A DNA stretch of 64,000 nt from Ancylomarina sp963977525 (lineage in GTDB: Bacteria; Bacteroidota; Bacteroidia; Bacteroidales; Marinifilaceae). Both the position numbers and the translations under genes were made by a program. This document shows, piece by piece, positions 1 to 9,900 of this stretch; the stretch's first letter is position 1, and the number at the start of each line of letters is the position of its first letter. The stretch spans positions 33,352 through 97,351 of the forward strand of contig CAXBPC010000015.1 in assembly GCA_963977525.1 (NCBI GenBank). The letters run 5' to 3'. The notes beneath the pieces are model-generated. The model saw only the letters and a list, made by a program, of their open reading frames with translations, ran no database searches and was not told the origin of the DNA.

Positions 1-1053
1 CATGCCGAGGCCTGTATTGGCTGCAAATATTGCACTTGGGCTTGTCCGTACGATGCGCCTAAATTCAATGAGGCAACTAAGATTGTAGAGAAATGTAATT
101 TCTGTGTCGATCGTATTTCTGATGGCAAACAACCTGCTTGTGCAGAGGCTTGCCCTGTTGGAGCTTTGTCATTCGGACAAGAAGAGGTGAATGAAGAAAA
201 CCACCTAACTCCCGGTTTTGTGAATATGGGTATTAAGCCATCTATTCAGTTGATTCCTCTTCGTGAAGAACACGCAAAACCACAAATTGAAAATACCGAT
301 GCGGTAGAAATTGGTGCCGAAAAGCTGGAAAGCTATCTGCCAAAAGCAGAATCGAAAATCGCTCTTGATAAAGAATGGACTTTAGTCCTATTTACGATAG
401 CTGTAGCAGCTTTGGTGAGTTGGCAAACGGCCTTCCTATTCGGAAAAACAGAGATGAAACTGATGCCCTTCGCACTCGTTTCGATTCTAGCCATTGCACT
501 TACATCTTTACATATTGGGAAAAAGCTTCGCATGTGGCGATTCATTCTCAACCTGAAAGGTTCTTGGTTGAGTCGTGAAATTTTTTCATTCTCAGCATTC
601 CTTGGACTAACAGGCTTACAGATCATCACCGAAAATCAGATGATAGGATATGCCGCTATGGTCTTTGGAATTTTCAGCCTGATATCGGTTGATAAGGTTT
701 ATAAGTTCTTGAAACGAAAAGATACTTTGCCCCTGCATTCAGCCATGGTAAGCATTACCGCCATTTTATTTTGGGCTTGGCTGATCGACAGCACCCTACT
801 CATAGAATTGATGGTTCTTACAAAAGCCAGTCTATATATCTGGAGAAAACAATCTCTGCGAAAGCAAAAATTAAGCTATTTACCTTGGCTATCTGCCCTG
901 CGATTATTGACTTTATTTGTACCTTTTGCCTTTGAAATGGATTTAGGCATCGCATTAGCCATTTTATTTGTAGGTGAGATTATCGACCGATCAGAATTTT
1001 ATTTCGAATCGGACATCACAACACCAGAAAAAGAATTAAGAATTATTAATTAG
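1..1053 (+). CDS. Fe-S subunit fused to DmsC-like membrane anchor, 5' partial
   Basis: The reading frame is open from base 1, so the start lies outside the window. The first 55 residues carry ferredoxin cysteine clusters (CIGCKYCTWACP, then CNFC and CAEACPVGA) typical of DmsB/NrfC-like electron-transfer subunits. About eight hydrophobic segments follow, resembling the DmsC anchor. Such fusions serve molybdopterin oxidoreductases (DMSO/polysulfide reductase family), passing electrons between the quinone pool and a catalytic subunit that should lie upstream. The substrate cannot be told from this part. The frame stops at 1053. An internal ATG at 166 would cut the iron-sulfur domain and is not the start. 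Confidence 0.85.
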   Translation, partial: HAEACIGCKYCTWACPYDAPKFNEATKIVEKCNFCVDRISDGKQPACAEACPVGALSFGQEEVNEENHLTPGFVNMGIKPSIQLIPLREEHAKPQIENTDAVEIGAEKLESYLPKAESKIALDKEWTLVLFTIAVAALVSWQTAFLFGKTEMKLMPFALVSILAIALTSLHIGKKLRMWRFILNLKGSWLSREIFSFSAFLGLTGLQIITENQMIGYAAMVFGIFSLISVDKVYKFLKRKDTLPLHSAMVSITAILFWAWLIDSTLLIELMVLTKASLYIWRKQSLRKQKLSYLPWLSALRLLTLFVPFAFEMDLGIALAILFVGEIIDRSEFYFESDITTPEKELRIIN

Positions 1054-1339
1054 GAATTATAAATTGATGCAATATCGTAGAGACGCGATTCATCGCGTCT
1101 GATTAAAGCAATAACATAAAGACATTTACCCCAAACCCCTAAAGGGGCTTAAAGGATAAATAGTTCTTTGTTGTACATCTAGAAAAGTCCCCTTCAGGGG
1201 ATTTAGGGGTATTTGTAAAGGACAAAAAAGAAAAGATTAAAATTACATCCCCCTATATCCCCCTTCAAAGGGGGAGTAAAAAATCCCCTCTTGAGAGGGG
1301 ACAAAGGGGAGTGTTATCAAGCCAAAATAAAATACGACC
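1054..1339. repeat. Intergenic palindromic repeats
   Basis: No gene is visible. Positions 1076-1100 hold a short palindromic repeat (core gacgcgattcatcgcgtc) that recurs near 2525, 3819, 3930, 5016 and 5127. From 1117 to 1312 there are several C-run/G-run stem-loops (cccctaaagggg, ccccttcagggg, ccccttcaaaggggg, cccctcttgagagggg). Such small dispersed repeats are common between genes in this phylum. Some may end transcription of the upstream anchor gene. Confidence 0.7.
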
Positions 1340-2506
1340 ATGAAAAAAATCAATGCCAACCATATGCCACTTTATCGCGAAGCTGGTTTTAATTTACAGA
1401 ATTCGAAACGCACAAAGGAGGCCTTCGCAGCTGAATTGGATCATGCACACGAGCCAGAAGATTACATCTATTCTCGATATAGAAATCCGACGACCGTAGC
1501 CGTAGAGAAGCAAATTATGGCACTTGAAGATTGTAAATGGGCATTGCTTGTAGAAACAGGAATGGCGGCTATCGATGTGGCTGTGTCGGTTTTCCAGAAA
1601 GGAAAAGATACCCGACCAAGTTTATACTTTAATGAGATTTATGGGGGAACGAATTCCTTTATCGATACCGTATTGATTAAGCGTCGTAATTTGGACGTAC
1701 ACCGTTTTTATGCCACAGATGGACGATACGATTTTGTGGAACTGGAACGTATGTTAGCCGAGATTAAACCCGAATTCTTGTATTTCGAGGCTGTATCGAA
1801 CCCGATGCTGATTGTTGCCGATGTAAAGCGCATTATGGCTTTGGCAAAACAGTACGAGACTAAAATTATTGTAGACAATACATTTGGCACACCTCTACTA
1901 TGGAAACCCCTAATGGATGGTGCTGATTTGGTGATTCATTCGGCTACCAAATATATGAGCGGACATGGTAATATTACCGCTGGTGTTATTTGTGGTAACG
2001 ATGAGGAGCTGATGAAAGAAGCCATAGAATATCGCAAGTGGGCTGGGCATTTCTTAAGTCCAGACGATGCTTATAGATTGGGAACCCAACTGAAAAGTTT
2101 TGAGCTAAGATTCCAGAAGCACTGCGACAATGCAATGGAACTAGCAACTTATTTGGAGAATCATCCTCAAATTGAAGAGGTTTTGTATCCGGGATTGGAA
2201 TCTCACCCAACCCGAAAAGAGGCTGTCGATTTATTTGGCGATAAAGGCTTTGGTGGCATGCTGACTTTCGATATTAAAGGTGATTCTGATACCGACAAAA
2301 GAGAAAAGTGTAACCGATTTATAGCTGCATTAGAAGATACTATTCCATTGGTACCAACATTGGGCGAGGTTGATACTATTCTATTACCTGTTGAACCTGT
2401 TTGGGGAGCGAAATACCCACTACCTGGTGTGATTCGCCTTTCGGTTGGCATCGAAAACATCAATAAATTGAAACACCAAATTGGCAGGGCGTTGAACGAA
2501 TTATGA
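1340..2506 (+). CDS. Cys/Met metabolism PLP-dependent enzyme (gamma-lyase/synthase family)
   Basis: This 388-residue protein is a full-length member of the trans-sulfuration PLP enzyme family (cystathionine gamma-synthase, cystathionine gamma/beta-lyase, methionine gamma-lyase). Visible hallmarks are YSRYRNPT near residue 44, VETGMAAID near 71, the phosphate/PLP region IIVDNTFGTP at 176-184, and the Schiff-base lysine in SATKYMSGHGN (K204). The C-terminal RLSVGIE motif is also present. It would act in the cytoplasm on sulfur amino acids, but the exact reaction cannot be assigned from sequence alone. It is flanked by palindromic repeats and appears monocistronic. Confidence 0.9.
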   Translation: MKKINANHMPLYREAGFNLQNSKRTKEAFAAELDHAHEPEDYIYSRYRNPTTVAVEKQIMALEDCKWALLVETGMAAIDVAVSVFQKGKDTRPSLYFNEIYGGTNSFIDTVLIKRRNLDVHRFYATDGRYDFVELERMLAEIKPEFLYFEAVSNPMLIVADVKRIMALAKQYETKIIVDNTFGTPLLWKPLMDGADLVIHSATKYMSGHGNITAGVICGNDEELMKEAIEYRKWAGHFLSPDDAYRLGTQLKSFELRFQKHCDNAMELATYLENHPQIEEVLYPGLESHPTRKEAVDLFGDKGFGGMLTFDIKGDSDTDKREKCNRFIAALEDTIPLVPTLGEVDTILLPVEPVWGAKYPLPGVIRLSVGIENINKLKHQIGRALNEL

Positions 2507-2811
2507 ATTACGAATTATGATTCAGTAGAGACGCGATTCATCGCGTCTTTTTTTAATATATGGACGAAGATTTTTATCGATGTGAAGGTATTCGTCATCC
2601 TGTCCCGATACTTATCGGGATCAGGATCTCAATATCGATGGGTGAAAGGTTCTGAAACAAGTTCAGAATGACGTTCTATATTTAACTTGACGACCAGCAA
2701 AAAAAATGAGAGCCTCACAGCAAGTGAAGCTCTCATTATATAGTTACAATATTAGATCTCGATATGTCTTATTCTGAAAATTATGTAATTATGTGAATCC
2801 TCTTTGTAAAT
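2507..2811. repeat. Intergenic repeats
   Basis: No gene is visible. Positions 2525-2548 hold another copy of the gacgcgattcatcgcgtc palindrome followed by a T run, so it may terminate the PLP-enzyme transcript. Positions 2597-2680 contain a second repeat type, with the palindrome tcccgatacttatcggga and a ttctgaaacaagttcagaa dyad. Around 2705-2740 a gagcttcacttgctgtgaggctc-type dyad is a plausible terminator for the convergent gene. Confidence 0.55.
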
Positions 2812-3627
2812 CTATTTCAACAGGATACCTATCTTAAGTCCTCCAGTTACGGTCAGTGCTGTGTCAGAATTACCTCCCGAAAAACCGTAATGATAGGATT
2901 CATCGTTATTATCCTTACTAAAGCCATAGCCCAAGCCGAAGTACATATCAAAAAGAAAGATATCGTTAAAAACATATTGCTTTCCTACTATAATATTTAT
3001 AGCTGCTGCCCAATTGGTCTCTCTATCTCCATTATTAGAAGAAAATTCAGGTTCATAATAGTAGTGGTAATTAGGCTCATGAGAATAAGTCGAAAAGGCA
3101 ATTTCAGGTTTTACATAGGTCCCTTTCAGAACATGGGCATAACGCATGCCTTTTAGATAAAAATCAGGACTCTTTATAAATTTCATACCAACTTTGGCAA
3201 AGACGCCTCTCGGGTCTTCATCATTAAAATCATCACCTAAACCAATTATTCCCAAACTGACTTCCCAGCTTCTGGATGGTCGAATGAGTTGCTCGTAGGA
3301 GATTGTTGTGTTACCAGTCAGTGGTGCCAAGAAATTTAGCTTAATGGCCTTTCTCTTTTGATTCTCATAAGTCTTTTCACCATAAAGTGAGTGCGAAAAT
3401 ACTAGCTCTTTTCCGTTCTCCAAGATGATTTTAATAATGTCGTTTTTATCTATCCCGAACACAATATCCATTGAGGTTTCAGGCAAAATATATTTCACCT
3501 CATCGGTTAAAATTTCCTTAACCTTACAAACAATGGTATCCTTATCTGTTTTTATAATTCTATCCTGAGCACTTAGTTGGAAAGATGAAAACAAGATGAT
3601 GACCAATAGGTATTTTAAATAATTCAT
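2812..3627 (-). CDS. Secreted, probably outer-membrane beta-barrel protein
   Basis: The 271-residue product starts with a clear signal peptide (MNYLKYLLVIILFSSFQLSA, cleavage before QD). A short N-terminal region (DKDTIVCKVKEI) resembles the small domain seen before many Bacteroidota outer-membrane proteins. The rest consists of alternating polar and aromatic strands ending in GGLKIGILLK, consistent with a small barrel. No catalytic motif is seen and I do not recognise a named family. It is transcribed convergently with the PLP enzyme and stands alone. Its function is unknown. Confidence 0.75.
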   Translation of the reverse strand: MNYLKYLLVIILFSSFQLSAQDRIIKTDKDTIVCKVKEILTDEVKYILPETSMDIVFGIDKNDIIKIILENGKELVFSHSLYGEKTYENQKRKAIKLNFLAPLTGNTTISYEQLIRPSRSWEVSLGIIGLGDDFNDEDPRGVFAKVGMKFIKSPDFYLKGMRYAHVLKGTYVKPEIAFSTYSHEPNYHYYYEPEFSSNNGDRETNWAAAINIIVGKQYVFNDIFLFDMYFGLGYGFSKDNNDESYHYGFSGGNSDTALTVTGGLKIGILLK

Positions 3628-3818
3628 GATTGGGTATGATTAAAAAAGTTAATGCTTTTATTTAAAGTTATTGTCGATATAAATTGACATAATAAAATCA
3701 TCGCTAATTTATCAAAATAATTTTACATTCATAACTATTTGATAAAATTTATTTTACAAAACAAATAAATATAGACGCAGATTATCATGATACAATATGA
3801 TAAAACCAATATCCAGAA

Positions 3819-3953
3819 CGTAGAGACGCGATTTATCACGTCTTTATTAATATATCCATATCGTAGAGACGCGATGTAGAGACACAATGCATTGTGTTTC
3901 TACCGAAAAAAAAATATCCGTAATATATAAGACGCGATGAATCGCGTCTCTAC
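3819..3953 (+). repeat. 135-bp composite palindrome repeat, copy A
   Basis: Three palindromic units sit in fixed order: 3819-3843, 3862-3903 (containing the dyad acacaatgcattgtgt) and 3930-3953 (gacgcgatgaatcgcgtc). The same three units occur in the same order and spacing at 5016-5150, so the two blocks are 135-bp direct repeats bracketing the secreted-protein gene at 4308-5000. Unit cores match the single palindromes near 1076 and 2525. Confidence 0.8.
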
Positions 3954-4307
3954 CAGCAATAAATATGGACGCAGATTTTTATGATGTTGTATGATTAAAA
4001 ATGATTTCCCAATACACCCCTCTGTCCTTCGGACATCTCCCCTAAAAAGGGAGAGGGTAAATTGTATTGGTTTTTATCTTCCCTTTCTAGGGGAAGTGCC
4101 GCAGGCGATGGGGTGCATGTTACAGAGCAAAAAACATTATCCAAAGGTAAAGATCTGATATCTTATTTATTTTTTCCTTTGTATACAATTCCGTAAATTG
4201 AGTTATCAATTAAAATAGCGATCCTATTCCTCTAAGCTTGTCTTCCTGGCAAGCGTATTACTATTAAACCATCACCGCAATTACAATTGCAAAATCAACT
4301 CGTTATC
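3954..4307. repeat. Intergenic with stem-loop repeat
   Basis: No gene is visible. Positions about 4013-4113 contain paired stem-loops (gtccttcggac, and tccctttctaggggaa with agtgccgcaggcgatgggg) of a kind often scattered between genes in Bacteroidota. The remainder is AT-rich leader for the following gene. Confidence 0.5.
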
Positions 4308-5000
4308 ATGAAAAAATTTCTTAGTTTATTCTTCTTAATTATTTTTTTTAGCCTAACTGCTTTAAGCCAAGATTGCACCATATTTATTCCTGGAGATGTA
4401 GGCACTGAATTGCATTACGAAATAAAAAATGCAAAAGGAAAACTACAAGCTACCTATTCCCAAAAGATAATATCGATAACAGAAAATGATGGCGAAACCA
4501 TTTTTGAATTGCTTCAAACACATAAAGATCCTAAGGATTCAGAAAACATAATAATGCAAGATACAATTGGCTTCCGCTGCAAGGGAAATGAATTTTTCAT
4601 TGATATGGAAAAATACCTGAACCAAAAACAAATGGAAGGATTCAAAAACATGGAAATAAAACTGACCACAGATGATCTGATGTACCCTTCCAAACTTTCT
4701 CCAGGAATGGATCTAAAAGATGGTTCAATCAATTTAGAAGTTGGCAGTGGCTTAATGAATATGACTACAACTATTGTAAATCGTAAAGTTGAAGCGTTTG
4801 AAAAGATTATGACTCCGGCAGGTAGTTTCGAATGCTACAAAATATCGGAAGATGTAAAAAGCAAAGTGGGATTTATTAAAGTAAACATGAGCAATGTGAC
4901 TTGGATTATACAAGATATTGGTACCATTCGAAGTGAATCGTACAATAAGAGAGGCAAACTCGACACAGTTACTGAATTGATAAAGATTGTTAGAAATTAA
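4308..5000 (+). CDS. Secreted protein, TapB/DUF3108-like (tentative)
   Basis: The ATG at 4308 is chosen over the in-frame ATG at 4287 because it places a classic signal peptide (MKKFLSLFFLIIFFSLTALS) at the N-terminus. The mature part of about 210 residues is beta-rich. It has a C-terminal half (EAFEKIMTPAGSFECYKISEDV, then GFIKVNMSNVTWIIQDIGTIRSESYNKRG, described here by parts) that resembles the periplasmic DUF3108/TapB-like fold, in which a conserved phrase about a sugar-like G-F/Y-C-Y precedes the final strands. No catalytic residues are obvious. The family call is by resemblance only. It is bracketed by 135-bp direct repeats. Confidence 0.65.
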   Translation: MKKFLSLFFLIIFFSLTALSQDCTIFIPGDVGTELHYEIKNAKGKLQATYSQKIISITENDGETIFELLQTHKDPKDSENIIMQDTIGFRCKGNEFFIDMEKYLNQKQMEGFKNMEIKLTTDDLMYPSKLSPGMDLKDGSINLEVGSGLMNMTTTIVNRKVEAFEKIMTPAGSFECYKISEDVKSKVGFIKVNMSNVTWIIQDIGTIRSESYNKRGKLDTVTELIKIVRN

Positions 5001-5015
5001 AATTGATATCGAAGA

Positions 5016-5150
5016 CGTAGAGATGTGATTTATCACGTCTTTATTCATATATCCATATCCTAGAGACGCGATGTAGAGACACAATGCATTATGTTTCTAC
5101 CGAAAAAAAAACATCCGTAATGTAAAAGACGCGATAAATCGCGTCTCTAC
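5016..5150 (+). repeat. 135-bp composite palindrome repeat, copy B
   Basis: Units at 5016-5040, 5060-5100 and 5127-5150 repeat those of copy A (3819-3953) in the same order and spacing with scattered substitutions. Some substitutions are compensatory within stems: both arms of the first unit change from gcg/cgc-type to gtg/cac-type. That suggests the hairpin structure is preserved. Confidence 0.8.
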
Positions 5151-5156
5151 AAAAAA

Positions 5157-5192
5157 AATCCCCCGATCGCAGCGAACGATCGGGGGATTTTG
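5157..5192 (-). terminator. Strong hairpin terminator
   Basis: Arms 5157-5169 (aatcccccgatcg) and 5177-5189 are perfectly complementary with a 7-nt loop. T-rich or A-rich flanks lie on both sides, so it can serve both the upstream plus-strand gene and the minus-strand gene ending at 5222. Confidence 0.85.
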
Positions 5193-5221
5193 GTAACCAT
5201 CATTGGTCGGATACAAATGGT

Positions 5222-5935
5222 TTAATTATTTGTTTCTTCTTCTAAAATATCTTCTTCAATATCGTCTGCTTTTGAACTAGGGCTTGGAGCAGGAAATTTA
5301 AATCGTTTTAATAAATTCTCGTCATCTTCGAAAATGATTTGAGCAGCCTTAAAATACATAGCCATTTTTTCGTATACCGTGTTTAGCATAAGCATCCTAG
5401 TCTCAGTAGCTCGCCTACGCTCTATCATGCTATCGTTTTGACTATTCATTGCAGTTTTCAACTTATTTTGATGCTCCAAAACATTTGCAAACTTCTCTTC
5501 TGTCCAGCCATTTGCCATTAAGATGTCTTTGTAACGAACCGCCATGGTGTCAAAATCAGACAGGAACATAAACATATCTCTTGGCGACCTTCTAGCCTTT
5601 GCGTAGTCGTTAAATCCAAACTGGTTCCACACCAACTTATCGTTAGGGAAAGCCATTTCGATATCGAACTTGCTATGCTGAAAGAATTTACAACTTTTAT
5701 CGTGTTCGATCTTCACCTCGTTGGTTGCCTTAGCCTGAATATCGATAAACACATTATCACTTGGAATCGAAGTAATTTGATCGTATTTATCAATTAACTC
5801 CTGCAAATTCTCTGGCGTAAAGTGGATTGAGAAAGCTGCAAATTTAGCTTGCTCTTCCTGAATCAGTTCAATTGTTTGACCAGAAGTAACAATAAAATTA
5901 GCGTCAGTACCATGGTAATATCTTAAATTGCTCAT
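5222..5935 (-). CDS. Unrecognised cytoplasmic protein
   Basis: The 237-residue protein has no signal peptide or membrane segment. It is acidic, especially at the C-terminus (SKADDIEEDILEEETNN), and has a helical middle region (RRRATETRMLMLNTVYEKMAMYFKAAQ). I do not recognise the family. It is a stand-alone gene ending in a strong hairpin at 5157-5192. Length and composition look like those of a normal conserved gene, but no function can be proposed. Confidence 0.7.
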   Translation of the reverse strand: MSNLRYYHGTDANFIVTSGQTIELIQEEQAKFAAFSIHFTPENLQELIDKYDQITSIPSDNVFIDIQAKATNEVKIEHDKSCKFFQHSKFDIEMAFPNDKLVWNQFGFNDYAKARRSPRDMFMFLSDFDTMAVRYKDILMANGWTEEKFANVLEHQNKLKTAMNSQNDSMIERRRATETRMLMLNTVYEKMAMYFKAAQIIFEDDENLLKRFKFPAPSPSSKADDIEEDILEEETNN

Positions 5936-6362
5936 AAAATGATTTGTTTTAAATTATTAACAGTACCGAAGTTACGATTCTGGCAGACTAAAACAAATAC
6001 AATAAATGTTAAATTCCTACTTTACACTAACCATCCCTTATGTAAAGTGCATGAACATTAGGAAAATTAGATTCATCTTTTATATCTATGTCATTTTGCT
6101 TTTCATAAGTAATCATCTATAACATAATCACAAGTAACTTAAACACAGGCATTCAAGTGAATTGTCTGATTCTATCAATTATTACATATTAGGAAAACAA
6201 TTATAGTATCCATGTAAATACTTAATGATTTTGGCAATTATATTGAAATACCAGCATAACACTAAGAACAATCACAATACATGCCACTAACTATTTAGCT
6301 TGAGCCAGCACAAAAATATGAATAGTCATAATACATACCCTCGCACCCACAAGCATTCCCCT
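5936..6362. other. Intergenic region, no recognised gene
   Basis: This is the AT-rich leader of the minus-strand gene followed by unassigned sequence running into the minisatellite. A degenerate unit of the minisatellite is visible just before it (about 6337-6362). No promoter or RNA gene could be recognised. Confidence 0.4.
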
Positions 6363-6527
6363 CGTACCCTCAAGTTACACGACCGTACCCTCAAGTTGCT
6401 CGACCGTACCCTCAAGTTACTCGACCGTACCCTCAAGTTGCCCGACCGTACCCTCAAGTTACACGACCGTACCCTCAAGTTACACGACCGTACCCTTAAG
6501 TTGCCCGACCGTACCCTCAAGTGTCGC
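6363..6527 (+). repeat. 21-bp minisatellite, about 8 units
   Basis: Seven full 21-bp units plus one partial start at 6363, 6384, 6405, 6426, 6447, 6468, 6489 and 6510. The shared core is cgtaccctcaagtt followed by a variable dinucleotide pair and cgac. There are no spacers, so this is not a CRISPR array. Because 21 is a multiple of three, both strands stay open: 7-residue repeats of the type RTLKLHD on plus (frame 6300-6656) and NLRVRSC on minus (6326-6532). Neither frame has a convincing start, signal peptide or family, so coding is not claimed. Confidence 0.9.
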
Positions 6528-6821
6528 GCCATGCATAAAACACAAAACCACAGTATATTAATAAAAACACAGGCAATTAGGCTTAAAGGATGGCACTTGG
6601 CTTATAAAGTACGATCGCTGATGCTTAAATACGGCCGACTTAAAGCAAAGTATTAGAAATTAACCCGTGGGAAAGACAGTTGAAGAATAAGGAAGTGGGA
6701 ATTATGGCAACTATCCGATTTGAAGTGTATAATCAGAAGAATCTCTGCATTTAGTACAAGTCTCTCTAAAACAAGCATCTCAAAACAAGACATTCTATTT
6801 ACAAAACAAGCCTAAAATGTT
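6528..6821. other. Intergenic region, no recognised gene
   Basis: After the minisatellite the plus frame runs on to a stop at 6656 through low-complexity sequence. Then comes AT-rich sequence leading to the 17-bp repeat. I see no supported feature here. Confidence 0.4.
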
Positions 6822-6838
6822 ACTTATAGTCCGTTGAC
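6822..6838 (+). repeat. 17-bp direct repeat, left copy
   Basis: The sequence acttatagtccgttgac recurs as actcatagtccgttgac at 10091-10107 with one mismatch. The two copies flank exactly one gene, the PLD/helicase at 6946-10086. The second copy begins five bases after its stop codon. Confidence 0.75.
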
Positions 6839-6945
6839 GTATAAGTCACATTTGGATAGATTTACTCCCTATAGATTTATTATGTATTCGAAGAAAAAAC
6901 TACCTTTAAAAAATCAACTATTATGAATAATTAAATAATCCCTGC

Positions 6946-9900
6946 ATGATAAAAGATGGTCTATACGAAGCATTAATTAACCAGCTACTGAAAAGCAGAT
7001 TGGATGATTTAGAAAAAGATCAGTATCATATTAACGAGGTGAAAATCGATAAGGCCGAAGCATCTAAAATCTTAACTAATTACACTGTAAATATTATCCA
7101 TCAAGGATTAAGTCAAGTTTCAGGAGATAATTCAATAGAAAGGCAAATAGATGTTTGTAATAATATTATCCTCTTATTAAGGGATCAACTCAATGATGAA
7201 GATTTTGAGGATGATTTAATTGATACCGAAGGACGAATATTATCAGCTGTTTTCACAAAACTAGATGCTCGATTCTCAGATATCAAGAAACACTTAAAAG
7301 AGATAACTCCACAAAGTGGCTTGTCCCAAAGTGAACTATTTACTGGCAGTAATGCTGGCATTTCAATGGAAAGCGAAATCAAAAAAGAGATTCTATCATC
7401 TGATCGAATACATTTTCTCGTGTCTTTTATCAAATGGACAGGTATTCGAATATTTGAAAAGGAATTAAGGGAATTTACAAACAGAGGTGGACAACTAAGA
7501 ATAATTACGACCTCTTATATGGGTGCAACTGATGCAAAAGCTGTTGAATTTTTAGCATCATTACCCAATACTAAAATAAAAGTATCTTATAACACCAGTA
7601 ATGAAAGGCTACATGCCAAAGCCTATTTGTTTTTAAGAGATACGGGCTTTCATACAGGTTACATTGGATCATCAAATATTTCTCGTTCCGCCCTAACTAA
7701 TGGTCTTGAGTGGAATATTAAATTAACAACTAAAGAAGTTGGTCATATAATTGAGAAATTCAGAAGAACATTCGATACGTATTGGCAGAATAGAGAATTT
7801 GAATATTATGACCCTAATAAAGATCTAACAAAACTAAAGAAAGCTCTTAAGGCTGAACATCATTCGGGCAAGAACCCCTTCACTACTTTTTTTGATATAA
7901 ACCCGTATAACTTTCAAAAAGAAATACTCGAAAAGCTAGATGCTGAGCGTAAGGTTCACAACAGGTTTAAAAATTTAGTTGTTGCAGCTACAGGAACTGG
8001 TAAAACAATAATTTCAGCATTTGATTTCAAAAAATACAAACAACAAAATCCTACAGCCAAGTTATTATTTATAGCTCACCGAAGGGAAATATTAGAACAA
8101 GCTCAATCAACTTTTCAAGCAGTTTTACGAGATTCGAATTTTGGTGAATTATGGGGGAATGGGCATGAGCCTGAAAAATACGATTGCGTTTTTGCTTCTG
8201 TTAAAACACTAAAGAATAGATTGGACACTTTATCCTTATCAGAATCATTCTATGATTTTATAATTGTGGATGAAGTCCATCACATTAAGGCTTCAAGTTA
8301 TCGCCCTGTTCTAGATAAGTTTAAACCAGAGATTTTACTTGGACTTACAGCAACTCCAGAAAGAATGGATGGTGCTGATATTTTATCAGATTTTTGTAAT
8401 GTCATTGCAGCAGAAATCCGATTACCACAAGCATTGAATAAGGGCTTACTATGCCCATTTCAATATTTTGGTGTTACTGATAATGTTGATTTATCTAGAC
8501 TAACTTGGCAAAATGGAAGATACATGCCAAGTGAGCTAACAAAGATTTACACAAAGAATGATGATAGAGTAAGACACATATTACACAATATCGAAAAACA
8601 TATAGCAGAACCACATGAAGTAAGAGCTCTATGTTTTTGTGTTACAACAGATCATGCTGAATATATGGCCAAAAAGTTCACATTAGCCAATTATAAAGCC
8701 GATCATCTAACTAGTGCTAATAACAGCGGACGCGATCAGATTAAGGATAAGTTCTTAAATAAAGAGATCAACTATTTATTCGTTGTTGATATTTTTAACG
8801 AAGGAGTTGACATACCCGAGATTGATACCGTATTGTTTTTAAGACCTACTGAAAGCTTAACCGTATTCCTACAACAATTAGGTCGAGGGTTACGACTATC
8901 AGATAATAAAGATTGTTTGACAGTACTTGACTTTGTTGGTAATTCACGCCCTGAATATGATTTTGAAGGAAAGTTCAGAGCTCTTATTGGTAAAACCAAT
9001 ACGTCAACCCAAAGTGAAATAGAAAATGAATTCCCTCATCTTCCATTAGGTTGTTCAATTATCTTGGAGCAGAAAGCGAAGGACTTTATTCTAGACAATA
9101 TTAAACATGCCATAAATCTAAATAAGAATCAATTGATTCAACGAATTCGAGATTTCAAACACAATACCAATTTAGAGTTAACAATCAAGAACTTCACAGA
9201 ATTCTATCATATTCAAATCCATCAAATTTATAAGAAACGAAGTTGGAAAAGGCTATGTGTAAACGCAGGTGTTATTGAAGATTTTGAATCTCAAAATGAA
9301 TTAGAGATATCTAGAGCAATACAATTAAAATGGCTTAGTTGCCGCTCTGCTTCATATTTTACATTCATCTTAAAATGTATAAAGAATAAGTTCGAACTAA
9401 ACTTTGAACAACTTCCAGATACAGAAAAGTGTATGTGCCTGATGTTACATTACGATGTTTGGCAAGATGCAGGAGGCTTTACTGATATATCAGAAAGCAT
9501 TAAAACAATCGGGCGAAATAAAGTTCTGGTAGATGAAATGAAAGAATTGATAGAATTACTTTTGGATCGAATTGATTTTATTGAGCAAGAAATTGATCTA
9601 GGATATCCGATGCCATTGCAGGTCCATGGCAGGTATATTCGCGATCAAATATTGTCAGCTTTTGGATTTTACTCTTTTGAAAAGAAACCGAGTTCAAGAG
9701 AAGGCGTTCAGAATTTGAAAGGCAAAAACACCGAATTACTTTTTATAACACTCAACAAATCAGAGAAAGATTATTCCCCAACAACTCTTTATAATGATTT
9801 CGCATTAAGCGAAAGCATTTTCCATTGGCAATCTCAAAATTCAGCTCGTCCTGATAAAGGCAAAGGCGAAAGCTATATAAAACATCGTGAATTAGATAAA

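Noticed and set aside
6363..6527. CRISPR-like array
   Set aside because: Units are directly tandem with no spacers, and no cas genes are visible.
6300..6656. Repeat-encoded open frame of 118 residues read as a protein gene
   Set aside because: It is generated by the 21-bp tandem array; both strands are open there and no start, signal or homology supports translation.
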